A stretch of 64,000 nt of DNA from Lepus europaeus (lineage: Eukaryota > Chordata > Mammalia > Lagomorpha > Leporidae): assembly GCF_033115175.1 (NCBI RefSeq), contig NC_084850.1, positions 101,123,439-101,187,438 of the forward strand, in the 5' to 3' direction. How positions within the stretch are numbered: the first letter of the stretch is position 1; every line of letters starts with the position of its first letter. The translations under genes were made by a program, and so were the position numbers. Below the pieces are notes generated by a model, which saw only the letters and a list, made by a program, of their open reading frames with translations, was not told the origin of the DNA and did not search any database. Positions 1 to 11,294 of the stretch are shown here, in pieces.

Positions 1-55
1 GCCACACTTCCTTGGCTGATGGGTGATACCTGTCTGTCTCCCTCTGTCTCTCGCT

Positions 56-210
56 ACCTTTTTTAAAAAAATTATTTTTTAATCAATTTGGAAGGCAGAG
101 TGACAGAGAGAAAGATATCTTGGAAATGGAGGAGCTGGGACTCAAACTGGCACTCATACAAAGTGCTGGCATTGCAGGCAGTGGCTTAACCTGCTCTGCC
201 CCTCTCTGCC
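56..210 (-). mobile_element. C-SINE, internally deleted
   Basis: Tail TTTTTAATCAATTTGGAAGG and head CTGGCATTGCAGGCAGTGG remain; the middle is lost. Confidence 0.7.
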
Positions 211-216
211 TTTTCA

Positions 217-530
217 GATTTTTTTAAAAGATTTATTTTATTTATTTGAAAGGCAGAGTGACAGAGAGAGAGAGAGGGAGAGACAGAGAGATCTTCCATC
301 CACTGGTTTATTCCTCAAATGGCCAGGGCTGGGCCAGGCCAAAGCTACAAGCCTAAAACTAGATCCTGGTCTCCCATGTGAGTGGCAGGGTCCCAAGAAG
401 TTGAATCCTCACCTCCCAGGAGGCACATCAGCTGGAACTGGAAGCAAAGCCAGCACTCAAAGTGAAGCACTCTGACACAGGATGTGGGCGTCCCGAGCAG
501 TGACACAACCACTGCCACAAAGGTCCCCCA
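217..530 (-). mobile_element. C-SINE, older subfamily
   Basis: AAAGATTTATTTTATTTATT tail, GA-rich stretch and CCTCAAATGGCC body; head decayed. Confidence 0.75.
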
Positions 531-635
531 CCCCAGGACTCATTTTCTTTATCTGTAAAATGGAGCTCACTGGCTTTCCACCTCCTCTGCCAAGGCGTAT
601 TGAGAATAAAGTGGAGCTCTTAAGACAGTTTTGCA

Positions 636-942
636 GGGGCCAGCGTCTTAACACAGTGGGCTAAGCTGCCACTTGCTACACACAGCATCCCATATGGGCA
701 CCAGTTCGAGTCCCGGCTGCTCCCCTTCTGATCCAGCTCCCTGCTAATGCACCTGGGAAAGCAGCGGAGGATACCCCTGCCACCCATGTGGGAAACTGGG
801 AAAGAAACTCCTGGCTCCTGGCTTCAGCCTGGCCCAGGCTTGGCTATTGCGGCCATTTGGGGAGTAGACCAGTGGGTGGAACAATCACTCTATCTCTCCC
901 TCTCTCACTCTGTTGGTCTACTTTTCAAATAAATAAATAGGT
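636..942 (+). mobile_element. C-SINE
   Basis: Head GGGGCCAGCGTCTTAACACA to tail TTTTCAAATAAATAAATAGG. Confidence 0.85.
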
Positions 943-1080
943 GTGGAAAAACACGTTTGCAAACTAAAGCACCATGTGGATGAGAAGGCCTAATACTCTC
1001 AAATACAAAGCAGTGAGCGGGGCAGGCAAGGTGGCCCAGGGCAGGGAGCTGGGAGAGTGGATGCCTAGTTTGTAGTCATA

Positions 1081-1417
1081 GATTTTTTTTGACAGGCAGA
1101 GTGGACAGTGAGAGAGACAGAGAGAAAGGTCTTCCTTTTGCCGTTGGTTCACCCTCCAATGGCCGCTGCGGCTGGCGTGCTGTGGCTGGCGCACCACGCT
1201 GATCCGAAGGCAGGAGCCAGGTGCTTCTCCTGGTCTCCCGTGGGGTGCAGGGCCCAAGGACTTGGGACATCCTCCACTGCACTCCTGGGCCATAGCAGAG
1301 AGCTGGCCTGGAAGAGGGGCAACCAGGACAGAATCCTGCGCCCCAACCGGGACTAGAACCCGGTGTGCCTGCGCCGCTAGGCGGAAGATTAGCCTGTTGA
1401 GCCACGGCACCGACCCT
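1081..1417 (-). mobile_element. C-SINE, poly(A)/CTGTCAAA subfamily
   Basis: Young type with TTTTTTTGACAGGCAGAGTG tail. Target-site copies GTCATAG lie on both sides. Confidence 0.9.
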
Positions 1418-1424
1418 GTCATAG

Positions 1425-1763
1425 TTTTTTTTTAAAGATTTATTTATTTATTTGAAAGTCAGAGTTACACAGAAAGAAGGAGAGACACAGAGAGAGAGAG
1501 GTCTTCCTTCCTCTGGTTCACTCCCCAGTTGACCGAGATGACCAGAGCTGCACCAATCCAAAGCCAGGAGCCAGGAGCTTCTTCCGGGTCTCCCACGTGG
1601 GTGCAAGGGTCCAAGGACTTGGGCCATCTTCTACTGCTATACCAGGCCATAGCAGAGAGCTGGATCGGAAGTGGAGCAGCCAGGACTCGAACCAGTGCCC
1701 ATATGGGATTGCCAGCACTTCAGGCAGTGGCTTTACCCACTACACCACAGCGCCTGCCCCTGT
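1425..1763 (-). mobile_element. C-SINE
   Basis: Full length, AAAGATTTATTTATTTATTT tail to CACCACAGCGCCTGCCCC head. Confidence 0.9.
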
Positions 1764-2194
1764 AATCATAACATCTTGCTACGTAACCTTAAGCGAGCCA
1801 CATGGTTGCTGTGAGCCTCAGATTCCTGCTCAGCAGTATGGAGCTAATGCTCATCTGACCGAATAGCCCAGTGACGCCTGGATGGCCCCAAAAGTCATGC
1901 GGTGCCTGCCCTGATGTTGAGCTGTTGCAAAGCAGCTGTCCAGTCAGAAATTCTACTTTCCACCATCTCTGGCCTTGAGGGAAGGCGTGTGACCAGCCCT
2001 GGGGAATGAACTTGAGCTCAGATGATGTGTGTCCTCAAGAAACCGTGGTACTTTCTGGGTTCTCTGTCCACGTTGGAGGTTGTGAGCTCCAGTGTCCCAT
2101 GGAGCCTGAAGCCCACAGCTACCACATGGACATCCACCTGTCCACCAGGGACACGCACAGCAGCCCGTGACAAGAGCAAGGAAAAGACCATTAA

Positions 2195-2530
2195 TAGTGG
2201 GGCCACTGTTGTGCTGCTGAGGGTTAAGCCACTGCCTGTGACACTGGCATCCTATATAAGTGGTGGTTTGAGTCCCAACTGCTCCACTTCCAATCCAGCT
2301 CCCTGCTAATGCACCTGGGAAAGCAAAGGAGGATGCCACATGTGCTTGGGCCCTTGCCATCCACCCATGTGCGACCCGGATGAAGCTCCTGACTCCTGGC
2401 TGCAGATCGGCCCAGCTCCGGCCACTGTGGCCATTTAGGGAGTGAACCAGTGGATGGAAGATCTCCTTCTCTCTGTGTGTCTCACCTTCTCTCTCTGTAC
2501 CTCTGTCTTTCAAATAAATCCTTAAAAACA
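2195..2530 (+). mobile_element. C-SINE
   Basis: GTGGGGCCACTGTTGTGC head to CTTTCAAATAAATCCTTAA tail. Confidence 0.85.
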
Positions 2531-3072
2531 ATTACAAATTGGTTATTAGTGTGTGAAGTCAGTGGCCTTCCAGGTGCCCCGGTTTGGCTTCAGTGAGTGT
2601 ACCCATGTTGAAACCCAGTCCCCAATTTTTTTTTTTTTTTGACAGGCAGCGTGGACAGTGAGAGAGAGAGACAGAGAGAAAGGTCTTCCTTTGCCGTTGG
2701 TTCACCCTCCAATGGCCGCCGCGGTTGGCGCGCTGCGGCCGGCGCACCGTGCTGATCCGATGGCAGGAGCCAGGTGCTTCTCCTGGTCTCCCATGGGGTG
2801 CAGGGCCCAAGGACTTGGGCCATCCTCCACTGCACTCCCTGGCCACAGCAGAGAGCTGGCCTGGAAGAGGGGCATCCGGGACAGGACCGGTGCCCCGACC
2901 GGGACTAGAACCTGGTGTGCCGGAGCCGCCAGGTGGAGGATTAGCCTAGTGAGCCGCGGCGCCGGCCCCAGTCCCCAATTTGAGGTATTGAAAGGGGGTG
3001 TTTAGAGACAGGACTTGTTGGAGGTGATTAGAATTAGACAAGGTCATCAGGGTGGCTTTTTAAGAAGAATGG
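2530..3072 (+). mobile_element. MaLR-type LTR fragment split by a SINE
   Basis: Flanks of the SINE (2560-2623 and 2970-3070) read as one LTR: CATGTTGAAACCCAGTCCCC, then GAGGTATTGAAAGGGGG, then GGAGGTGATTAGAATTAGA, phrases typical of ERVL-MaLR LTRs. Old, non-autonomous retroviral relic without genes. Confidence 0.5.
2624..2969 (-). mobile_element. C-SINE, poly(A) subfamily, inserted in a MaLR LTR
   Basis: Target-site copies CCCAGTCCCCAATT on both edges. Very CpG-rich head GAGCCGCGGCGCCGGCC, a sign of a young copy. Confidence 0.92.
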
Positions 3073-3468
3073 AGGGGCGGGCACTGTGGCGTATCTGGTA
3101 AGGCCGCTGCCTGCCGTGCCAGCATCCCATATGGGCACTGGTTCTGATCCAGCTCTCTGCTGTGGCCTGGGAAAGCAGTGGAGGATGGCCCAAGTGCTTG
3201 GGCCCCTGCACCCATGTGGGAGACCCAGAAGAAGCTCCTGGCTCCTGGCTTCGGATCAGCACAGCTCCGGCCATTTCAGCCATCTGGGGAGTAAACCAGC
3301 AGATGGAAGACCTCTCTCTCTCTCTGTCTCTCTGACTCTCTCTCTCTCTCTGTCTCTCTGTCTCTCTGTCTCTCTCTCCCTGCTTTTGCCTCTCTGTAAT
3401 TCTACCTTTCAAATAAATAAATAAATAAATAAATAAATAAATATATAAATAAATCCTAAAAAAAAAAA
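3073..3468 (+). mobile_element. C-SINE with long AAAT tail
   Basis: GGGGCGGGCACTGTGGCG head; (AAAT)n of about 45 bp then A-run. Confidence 0.9.
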
Positions 3469-3488
3469 GAGTGATCAGCCACTACTCA

Positions 3489-3545
3489 AAGTCACTGGCG
3501 CCGCAGGCAGCAGCTGAACCTGTCGCACCACAAGGCTGGCCCACT
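3489..3545 (-). mobile_element. C-SINE head fragment
   Basis: CACTGGCGCCGCAGGCAGC to CCACAAGGCTGGCCC only. Confidence 0.6.
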
Positions 3546-3835
3546 GCAGATCTGTGCCTCACCTTCTCTGGACCCTGGTTTCTGCACCAAGATATGTTAA
3601 GTGTCTCATAGGACCCAGATCTCCCTGTGGCTTTGACCTGGACTTGCTGGGCTGTGGGGTCTACCCACTGATTGCCTGATAGGAACAGTCTGGAGGCCCC
3701 GTGGATCCCGTTTCCAAACACGCCCATCAGGGGTGGCCGTCTCTCCTCCCGGTAGGACCAAGGTTGTCCTTGAAGAGCTTACTCTGTGTCTGTGTACAAG
3801 GGAATCGTTTGTCCCATCGAGGGTGCCAGTTTCCA

Positions 3836-4045
3836 GGGCCAGCAGTATGGCACAGCAGGTTAAGCCGCTGCCTGCGACACTGGCATCCCACATCGGAGTG
3901 CTAGTTCAACTCCCAGCTGCTATGATTCCGCTCAGCTCTCCCAGGCCGTGGTGGCCATTTGGGAAGTGGACCAGCAGATGGAAGAGCTCTGTCTCCCCCT
4001 CTCTGTCACTCTGCCTCCAAAATAAATAAATGTAAAAACAAAAAG
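3836..4045 (+). mobile_element. C-SINE, internally deleted
   Basis: AGGGCCAGCAGTATGGCAC head, middle missing after 3925, tail CCAAAATAAATAAATG. Confidence 0.8.
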
Positions 4046-4620
4046 AGTATTGGCTTCATCCTCAGCTCTGCCGCTGTCACTCGGAGTGACCTTGACCCTG
4101 TCTGAGTTTCACTTTCACTGGCAGCAGCGCCGGGGGAGGGGGAAGGTGCTGGACCCCACCATGCCTGGTGGACTTCACAGCCCTGAGGCTGAGAAGAAGG
4201 TCGAGGAGGGCAGAAAAGAGGGTGAAGTCTAAATGCCTGTGAGCCTGGCAGGCCCTTGGAGGAAGGTGACACTGTGTGTGGGCGCGTGGGAGTCTGGAGC
4301 TGCCAGGGAAAAGACCAGGAGAGCTCCCGCTTTATGTGGGGAGCTGCGGCTGCCTTCAGGACCTTGACCTTGCCGCTGTTTAGAGCCCCTGCTCCTGTCT
4401 ACCTTGGAGGCCCTGAGAAAAGAGTGGATCATCCTGGTGGCCTTGCAACCTGCTTTTGGCCACCACTGCACTGCCACCTGTAGGGGGCGCTCAGAGCTAA
4501 CCTCCCTCTCCCAGTCTTGGCATCTTGGCTTTGTTTGCATACCTTCCCTGCAAGAACACGTCAAGCTGAGGTGGATGACCCTTCTCCTGGTACCTCTCTC
4601 TCCCTTCTCCCCTCTCCTCT

Positions 4621-4720
4621 TTTCCTTATGTATTTATTTATTTTATTATTTATTTAAGCAAATGTGTTTATTTATTTTATTATTTATTTATAATTATCTT
4701 ATTATTTATGCGTTATTTCC
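4621..4720 (+). repeat. (TATT)n-rich microsatellite
   Basis: TATTTATTTATTTTATTATT-type run with interruptions. Confidence 0.8.
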
Positions 4721-4751
4721 TTTTTAACTACAGGTATCCCTTGATATCCAC

Positions 4752-4873
4752 TCCCTGGTACATTAGCAGGGAGCTGGATCAGAAGTGGAGCAGCCGGGAC
4801 TCGAACCGGCACCCATATGGGATGTCGGCACTGCAGGCAAGGGCTTTATCCGCTGTGCCACAGTGCGGGCCCT
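4752..4873 (-). mobile_element. C-SINE head half
   Basis: TACATTAGCAGGGAGCTGG to CCACAGTGCGGGCCC. Confidence 0.8.
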
Positions 4874-5150
4874 GAGATTGGGACTTTAAAATGAGGCTGA
4901 TAGGGTGGGCTCTAATCCAGTGTCTGGTGTCCTTGTAAGGAGAGGACATTGAGCACAGGGAGGAAAGACCAAGTAGGACCCAGGGAGAAGACAGTCATCC
5001 GCAAATCAACTCTGCCAACACCTTGAACTTGGACCTCCAGACTCTAGAACTGTGAGGAAATGACTTCCCGTCGTTTAATCTGGTCCCCCTCTGCCATGGC
5101 AGCCCCCACAAAGGAAGACACTGGCTGTGCCCCAAGGAAACCACTTCAGG
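4870..5150 (+). mobile_element. MLT1-like (ERVL-MaLR) LTR fragment
   Basis: GGTGTCCTTGTAAGGAGAGG, TCTGCCAACACCTTGAACTT and GACCTCCAGACTCTAGAACTG match the body of MLT1 LTRs in sense orientation. The 3' end is degraded. Confidence 0.55.
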
Positions 5151-5566
5151 TGATAATTTTAAAATGTGTTACATCCTCAGACAGCTGCTTTAATTCCGCC
5201 AAAGACAGTTCATGTTCACTCTTTTGTACCTTCCTGGCCAAACTATGACCCCATGACAAGTCAAAAGGGTGCTTACAACTCCCCATTGGACGGAAGGAAG
5301 AACCGAGGCCAATGAAGGAGACATGGCTTTGTCAAAGCCACAGAGTCAGCACATGGCTCTCCAGCCCTCAGCCCTGAATGCTGCACAGAAGCATGGGAAG
5401 GAGGCCGAGAACTCCTCCCTGTCTAGGACATAGTCCAGCACATTGCAGCTTTCTTCTCTAAGAATCACAATTCAGTTTGGCCCTGATCTCTGAGACAGCC
5501 TCATCCTATCGTTTGGAGAACCTTCGGTAAGCCATGAAAAGGATCAAAGTCACGTGCTTCAAAGTT

Positions 5567-5868
5567 GCCGGAGCTGGTTTTGTAGCGCAGTGGTTTAAGC
5601 TGTCACTTGCAAGGCCTGCATCTCACCTCAGAGTGCCAGTTCGAGTCCCAGCTGCTGCGCTTCTGACCCAGCTCCCTGCTAATGTGCCTGGGAAGGGTTC
5701 CTGCCATCCTCGTGGGAGACCCAGATGGAGTTTCAGGTTCTTGGTTTAACCGTGGCCCAGCCCTAGCTGTTGCAACCATTTGGAGAGTGAACCAGCAGAT
5801 GGAAGATTTTTCTCTGTCTTTCACTCTCTGTCATTCTGCCTTTCAAATAAATAAATAAATCTTAAAAA
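5567..5868 (+). mobile_element. C-SINE
   Basis: GCCGGAGCTGGTTTTGTAGC head to AAATAAATAAATAAATCTT tail. Confidence 0.88.
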
Positions 5869-6249
5869 TGTTTCAAAACTTGCCAATGTTAATTTTACAG
5901 ATAAAGAAAAGAAAAAAAACCCTTCATGGCTCTCCCCATTAACTCAAGATTATTAAATTTTGGGAGGGAACAGATTTGTAATCTTTTTAATTGTCACATA
6001 ATAACTGTACATATTTATAAGGTGCAGTGTGACATTTTATTGCACATATGCAGAATGTGTAGTAGCTGTCCATCATTACAATAAAATACCAGAGCTAGCT
6101 AACTTATAAAGAAAGTAGGTTTAGTTAACTCCATTTTGGAGGCTCAAGTGCAAGATTTGGCCACAAAGATTTGGCCTCTGATAAGGGTGGCAATGGAAGC
6201 ATCATATGGAAAGCCAGGAAGCAGAGAGAATAGGCCCCACTCAGCCTTT

Positions 6250-6483
6250 TAAATTTTTTTTAGATTTTTTTTTATTTATTTGAAAGACAGAGAGACAGAG
6301 ACAGAGACAGAGAGAGAGATCTTCCATCTGCTGGTTCACTCTCCAAATTTCCACAATGGCCAGAGCATAGCAGAGAGCTGGATTGGAAATGGAACAGCCA
6401 GGACTCAAATCAGTGCCCAGATGGGATGCTGGCACTATCTATATACAGCAGATTTATCCATTATGTGATAGCATCACGCCCCT
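6250..6483 (-). mobile_element. C-SINE, shortened
   Basis: Inserted in the MaLR LTR; A/G-rich CAGAGACAGAGACAGAG stretch; head TAGCATCACGCCCC. Confidence 0.8.
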
Positions 6484-6511
6484 CCCCCCCTTTAATTTTT
6501 AAGAACATAAA

Positions 6512-6600
6512 CAGGGGGTTAGCGATTGTGGCACACCTGGTTAAGCTGCCACCTTGAGTCCTGGCTAGTTCCCTGCTAGTTCCCTGCTAATGCCAAAAGT
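6512..6600 (+). mobile_element. C-SINE head fragment
   Basis: GGGGTTAGCGATTGTGGCAC, with a small duplication of AGTTCCCTGCT. Confidence 0.6.
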
Positions 6601-6743
6601 AGCAGAGATCCAACAGCCTGGGATACGCATCTCCAAACAGCTTAGAAAACTCACTCCTGAGAAATACATCAAACACCCTTAAACATGTCAGAGTCCTCTC
6701 AACCGGGTTCATTTACCAGAAAACATCACAATCCTCTCCAAAT

Positions 6744-6785
6744 TAGTTTATTTTATTTGAAAGGAAGAATTTCAGAGAGGCAGAG

Positions 6786-6821
<36 letters not shown>

Positions 6822-7078
6822 CTTCCATCTGTTGGTTCACTCCCCAAATGGCCACAATGGCTGGAGCTGGGCTGATCTGAAGCCAGGAGCCAGGAGCTTT
6901 TTCCAGGTCTCCCAAGCAGGTACAGATGCCCAAGGACTTGGGCCATCTTCTTCTGCTTTCCCAGGCCATAGCAGAGAGCTGGATCAAAAGTATAGCTGCC
7001 AGGACTCCAACCAGTACCCATGTATGATGCCGGCACTGCAGGCAATGGCTTTACCTGCTATGCCACAGCACCAGCCCG
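6744..7078 (-). mobile_element. C-SINE
   Basis: Tail TTTATTTTATTTGAAAGG, long (GA)n, head CCACAGCACCAGCCC. Confidence 0.88.
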
Positions 7079-7108
7079 TATGTTTTCAATTTTAAGTTGT
7101 TTAGATGT

Positions 7109-7449
7109 TTTTTAAAGATTTATTTTTTACTTAAAAGTCAGAGTTACACACAGAGAGAAGGAGAGGCACAGAGAGAGAGAGAGAGAGAGAGGTCTTCCAT
7201 CTGCTGGTTCACTCCCCAGATGGCCACAATGGCCAGAGTTGTGCTATCCGAAGCCAGGAACCAGGAGCTTCTTCTGGGTCTCCCACATGGGTGCAGGGGC
7301 CCAAGCACTTGGGCCATCTTCCACTGTTTTCCCAGGCCATAGCAGGGAGCTGGATCGGAAGTGGAGCAACTGGGACTCCAACCAGCACCCATATGGGATG
7401 CCAGCACTGCGGGTGGCAGTTTTACCTGCTATGCCATAGTGCCGGCCCC
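7109..7449 (-). mobile_element. C-SINE
   Basis: TTTTTTAAAGATTTATTTTT tail to CCATAGTGCCGGCCCC head. Confidence 0.9.
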
Positions 7450-7479
7450 AGTTGTTTAGATTTTTTAAATTTATTTGAG

Positions 7480-7757
7480 GGGCCAGAGCCAGTCCAAGTC
7501 CTGGATGCTGCACTCCAATCCAGCTCTCAGCTACAGCCTGGGAAAGCAGTGGAAGGATGTCCCAAGACCTTGGGCCCCTGCACCCATGTGAGAGACCCAG
7601 AGGAAGCTCCTGGCTCCTGGCTTTGGATCTGCACAATTTTGGCCATTGTGGCCAATTGGGGAGTGAACCAGAGGATGGAAGACCCCCCCCACACACACTG
7701 CTTCTCCTCTCTCTGTATAACTGTGACTTTCAAGTAAAATAAATAAATCTTTAAAAA
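7480..7757 (+). mobile_element. C-SINE, 5' part deleted
   Basis: Starts GGGGCCAGAGCCAGTCC, jumps to CACTCCAATCCAGCTCTC; tail AAATAAATAAATCTTT. Confidence 0.85.
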
Positions 7758-8016
7758 TTATTTGAAAGGCAGAGTTATATATAGAGAGAGATAGAAGAGA
7801 ACTCTCTTCCATCCACTGGTTCACTCCCAAAATAGCCACAACAAAGCCAGAGCTCCTTCTGGGTCTCCCACATGGGTGCAGGGGCCCAAACACTTGGGCC
7901 ATCCTCTGCTGCCTTTCCCAGGTGGATGGGAAGTGGAGCAGCTGGGACTGGAACCTGCATCTGTATGGGTTACCGGCACTGCAGGCGGAGGCTTAACCCA
8001 CTGCCCATTTTGAGCC
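7757..8016 (-). mobile_element. C-SINE, partly deleted
   Basis: TTATTTGAAAGGCAGAG tail to GAGGCTTAACCCACTGCCC head, tail to tail with the previous element. Confidence 0.8.
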
Positions 8017-8257
8017 CCCCTCCACTCAGGCTTTATAACCAATCCTCTGGAGAAAGCCATCTTCTTAGCAAAGCCCCAGTGACCCAAGAACCTGCCACTA
8101 GTCTCACCGGCCAAACAGTAATTGGAGTAAGTTTCCACCCTGTTAGCACCATTAACATAAGAGTTTGGGGTTTAAACATCAGCATGAGTCAGGAGCTGAA
8201 TCATGCTCAAGCCTCAAGCTGTGGCAATGTGTGATGATCAAATCAGGGCGATTTCCC

Positions 8258-8423
8258 ACGTTGGAGACCCGGAACAAGCTCCTCGCTCCTAGTTTCGGGT
8301 CAGCGCAACTCCGGCTGTTGCAGCCATCTGGGGAGTGAACCAGCAGTTGGAAAGCTCTCTCTCTGCCTCTCCTTCTCTATCTGTGTAACTCTGAGTTTCA
8401 AAGAAATAAATCTTAAAAAAAAA
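8258..8423 (+). mobile_element. C-SINE, 5'-truncated
   Basis: CCCACGTTGGAGACCCGG to AAATAAATCTTAAAAA. Target-site copies ATCAGGGCGATT and ATCAAGGTGATT. Confidence 0.85.
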
Positions 8424-8593
8424 TCAAGGTGATTAGCATAGCCACCACCCCAAACATTGATTTATTTCTTTGTGATGAAAAGATTATGAAATTGTAGTGA
8501 ATGTTTTATTTAGACCGTGTTATTAGTGGGAATATGGCCCAACTTTTAAGTGATGATATGAGCTGCCAATATTGCCATCAAGACTTTTATTTG

Positions 8594-8644
8594 ATTTTTT
8601 AAAAGATTTATTTATTTATTTGGAAGTCAGAGTTAGAGAGAGAA

Positions 8645-8675
<31 letters not shown>

Positions 8676-8935
8676 AGTCTTCCATCCGCTGGTTCACTCC
8701 CCAATTGGCCACAATGGCCAGAGCTGTGCCGATCTGAAGCCAGGAGCCAGGAGCTTCTTCCAGGTCTCCCATGTGTGTGCAATGACCCAAGGACTTGGGC
8801 CATCTTCTACTGCTTTCCCAGGCCATAGCAGAGAGCTGGATCGGAGGTGCAGCAGCCGGGACTCCAACCGGCGCACGTATGCGATGCCGGCAGTGCAGGT
8901 GGTGGCTTTACCCACTCCACCACAGCACCAGCCCC
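8594..8935 (-). mobile_element. C-SINE
   Basis: Full length; target-site copies AGACTTTTATTT on both edges. Confidence 0.93.
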
Positions 8936-9631
8936 GAGACTTTTATTTAAGTTGAAGAAATGTTCACCAGTCACATCTGGACTGTACAGCCAGGTGCAGT
9001 CAGGGGTGTGCAAGACCCCTGGAATGGAGAGAGGTTTGAGTGGCTGAGGGAAGAGTAGGCTATGTGGAGTGGGGTCCAGGACTGGCTGAAGAAAACCATT
9101 GCCCATGTAGGACATGAGGAACGCGGCACTTGGGGAAATGTGTGCCCGCATTCCTTCATGACTTCTCTAGGTTTTCCGAGAGCCCAGCTGGCAGAGGAAG
9201 GCTCGGAAAAGCGTGGCTGCCCTGGCATGTCCCAAACTCAGGTGTCTGCAAGGCCCAGCTGTCTCACAAACGAAGCCAACCTGGCAGTGGGCACAGGTGG
9301 CACGGAGGACAGAGTGAGCCGTCCAGAGGTGCAGCTGTAACTACCTCCAGCCCGCGTGGCTGTCCGCTTGTCAGCTCTCCCAACATCGCCAGCAGAAGGC
9401 AGACACTGCCATTGAGGGAGGAATGTTTTACTTCTTAGAGGTTAGCCACCAAGTAAATATCTTTCAGCTCCTTTGTAGCTAATAGCCAGGTGGGCAAAAG
9501 ATTTCAGCAGGCACACCATGGAAGAGGTTTTCCAAATGTCCAACGAACCTGTGAGACATCAACCTTGTCATTTACCAGGGAAAAGAAAAGTGAAATCACA
9601 AAGAGAAACATCATATAATATCAGATCACTG
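8936..9631. other. Unassigned unique sequence
   Basis: About 0.7 kb with no repeat or gene that I recognise. Reading frames of 60-110 codons on both strands have no family features. Confidence 0.5.
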
Positions 9632-9663
9632 TTTGTTTTTACATTTGAGAGGCAGAGAAACAG

Positions 9664-9698
<35 letters not shown>

Positions 9699-9838
9699 AT
9701 TCTTACCTACTGGTTTACCTCTCAAATGCCTGTGATGGCTGGGGACTGCGCCAAGCTGGGACCAGGAGCCAGGAACTCAATCTAGCGCTCCCGTGTGGTA
9801 TGGCCTCCCAAAGTGCACATTAGCAGGCAGAGACCATC
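9632..9838 (-). mobile_element. C-SINE, old and truncated
   Basis: TTTTACATTTGAGAGGCAG tail, (GA)n, then CACATTAGCAGGCAG. Confidence 0.65.
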
Positions 9839-9839
9839 T

Positions 9840-10175
9840 AGATTTTTTTAAAAAGATTTATTTTATTTATTTGAAAGAGTTACAGAGAGAGGTAGAGACA
9901 GAGAGAGAGGTCTTCCATCCGTTGGTTCACTCTCCAATTGGCCACAATGGCTGGAGCTGTGCCAATCTGAAGCCAGGAGCCAGGAGCTTCTTCCGGGTCT
10001 CACACATGGGTGCAGGGGCCCAAGCACTACTGCTTTCCCAGACCATAGCAGAGAACTGGATTGGAAGTGGAGCAGCCAGGACGTGAACCGGCACCCATTT
10101 GGGATGCCAGCGCCCATTTGGGATGCCGGTGCTTCAGGCCAGGGCTTTAGCCTGCAGCGCCATAACGCCAGCCCC
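9840..10175 (-). mobile_element. C-SINE
   Basis: AAAAAGATTTATTTTATTTA tail; contains a tandem copy of CCCATTTGGGATGCC (10096 and 10112); head CCATAACGCCAGCCCC. Confidence 0.88.
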
Positions 10176-10396
10176 TTGTTTTTGTTTTTTAAAAAAGATT
10201 TAATGCATTTGAAAGAGAACTTTCGTACCAGTTCACTCTTTAAATGGCCATAGCTGGTCCAGGTCTCCCACATGCGTAGCTGTTTTCCACTGTTTTCTAA
10301 AGGAGGCTGGACCAGATGAGTCTCGAACCGGTACACCAATATGGGACGCCGGCAACGCAGGCAGCGGTTTAACCCGCTGCGCCACGAAGCCGGCCT
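10176..10396 (-). mobile_element. C-SINE, internally deleted
   Basis: TTTTTTAAAAAAGATTTAATG tail, head CGCTGCGCCACGAAGCCGGC. Confidence 0.8.
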
Positions 10397-10439
10397 CAAC
10401 ACCAAGGAGTTGAGAAAGCCTGAAATATTTACCAATTAG

Positions 10440-10520
10440 CCCTTTACAGGAAAAAAAAAAAAAAGGAGGCCAAAAAAAAAAAAAAACAAAAAACAAAAAA
10501 AACCACCACCAACAACACAT
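10440..10520 (+). repeat. A-rich simple repeat
   Basis: Three A-runs separated by GGAGGCC and C residues, then an ACCACCAACAAC tract. Confidence 0.85.
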
Positions 10521-11294
10521 GAGATCTTCGTGCTCTACTTCTTGAACCTGGCTCAGGTGTTCATTTCATACAGAATATCCATTTCATTCAATACATTTTT
10601 TGTGTGTATGGCGTTTGAGCCACACATAAGGTGGTGGGTGTCTTTTGCTGATTTTGTCTGGGTCGTCACGAAGGGAACCATTGGGGCCAGCATGGCCAAT
10701 GGGTGGTGACAGAATTCACCAGAGCCATTCCATGGTCCAACAGGTTTTCCCAGTGAGGTAATCTGCATTCGTCGTCGCAGGAGGTAAAGGAGCCTGCAAC
10801 GCTGCCCTTAAATCAGGTTCTCCATCAGCTGCCCTGGGGCGATGCTCCACGAGGATGTCCCCCGCATCCTATAGAGCTTTTTTTCAATAAATCACAAAAA
10901 TCCAGCACTTGGAGCTCTTTTCCAGCTGCAGTAGTAGGTTCTTAAGTCACTTCCGTGTCAATATGACTCAGACTCTACCTCCCCAAAGACACATCTGGAC
11001 AATCCCTTCGGTATTTCCAGGGGACTTGGCTGAGGGAACACCCAAAGGGGAGACCGAGGTCCGAAGTTGTGAACAAGTCCCCACTGTGGGTGATCACCTC
11101 GGATTCAACCCCGTGCTCTGAAAATCAGTGGCGCCACGTGTGAGAGTTGGCAAATCAGTCAGCGGATGAAGGAGGCCAAAGGTCTGACCTCGCGTTATCA
11201 CTAAAGAGGGTGCCCACACGCCCAAAGAACAAGAGACTCAACCTCACCATTCGTGGGGAAAAGCGAATCTGAAAGACAATGCCGAACATCACTT
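10521..11294. other. Unassigned unique sequence
   Basis: About 0.77 kb between A-rich DNA and the MLT2-like LTR. Holds a 71-codon minus-strand frame (10553-10768) without features I recognise. No gene is called. Confidence 0.5.

Larger units (their letters stand above)
6061..8224 (-). mobile_element. MaLR/MST-like LTR, split by a SINE cluster
   Basis: Outer pieces 6061-6249 (AACTTATAAAGAAAGTAGG, GGAGGCTCAAGTGCAAGA) and 8017-8224 (AGTGACCCAAGAACCTGCC, ACATCAGCATGAGTCAGG) look like the two halves of one antisense LTR. The likely target-site copy is TGTGTA/TGTGTG on its edges in the L1. Family assignment is from memory. Confidence 0.45.
5970..8510 (-). mobile_element. Ancient L1 3'UTR in three pieces, split by later insertions
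   Basis: Pieces 5970-6060, 8225-8257 and 8424-8510 are collinear parts of an old L1 (L1M-like) 3'UTR read antisense: TAACTGTACATATTTATAAG, then TGTGATGATCAAATCAGG, then TTAGCATAGCCACCACCCC. A MaLR-like LTR and several SINEs sit between them. Confidence 0.6.

Noticed and set aside
964-1422. 152-codon minus-strand reading frame
   Set aside because: Lies across a C-SINE; the peptide recurs at every copy of the poly(A) SINE subfamily.
10553-10768. 71-codon minus-strand frame as a retrogene
   Set aside because: No poly(A) tail, target-site copies or family I can name; left as unassigned sequence.
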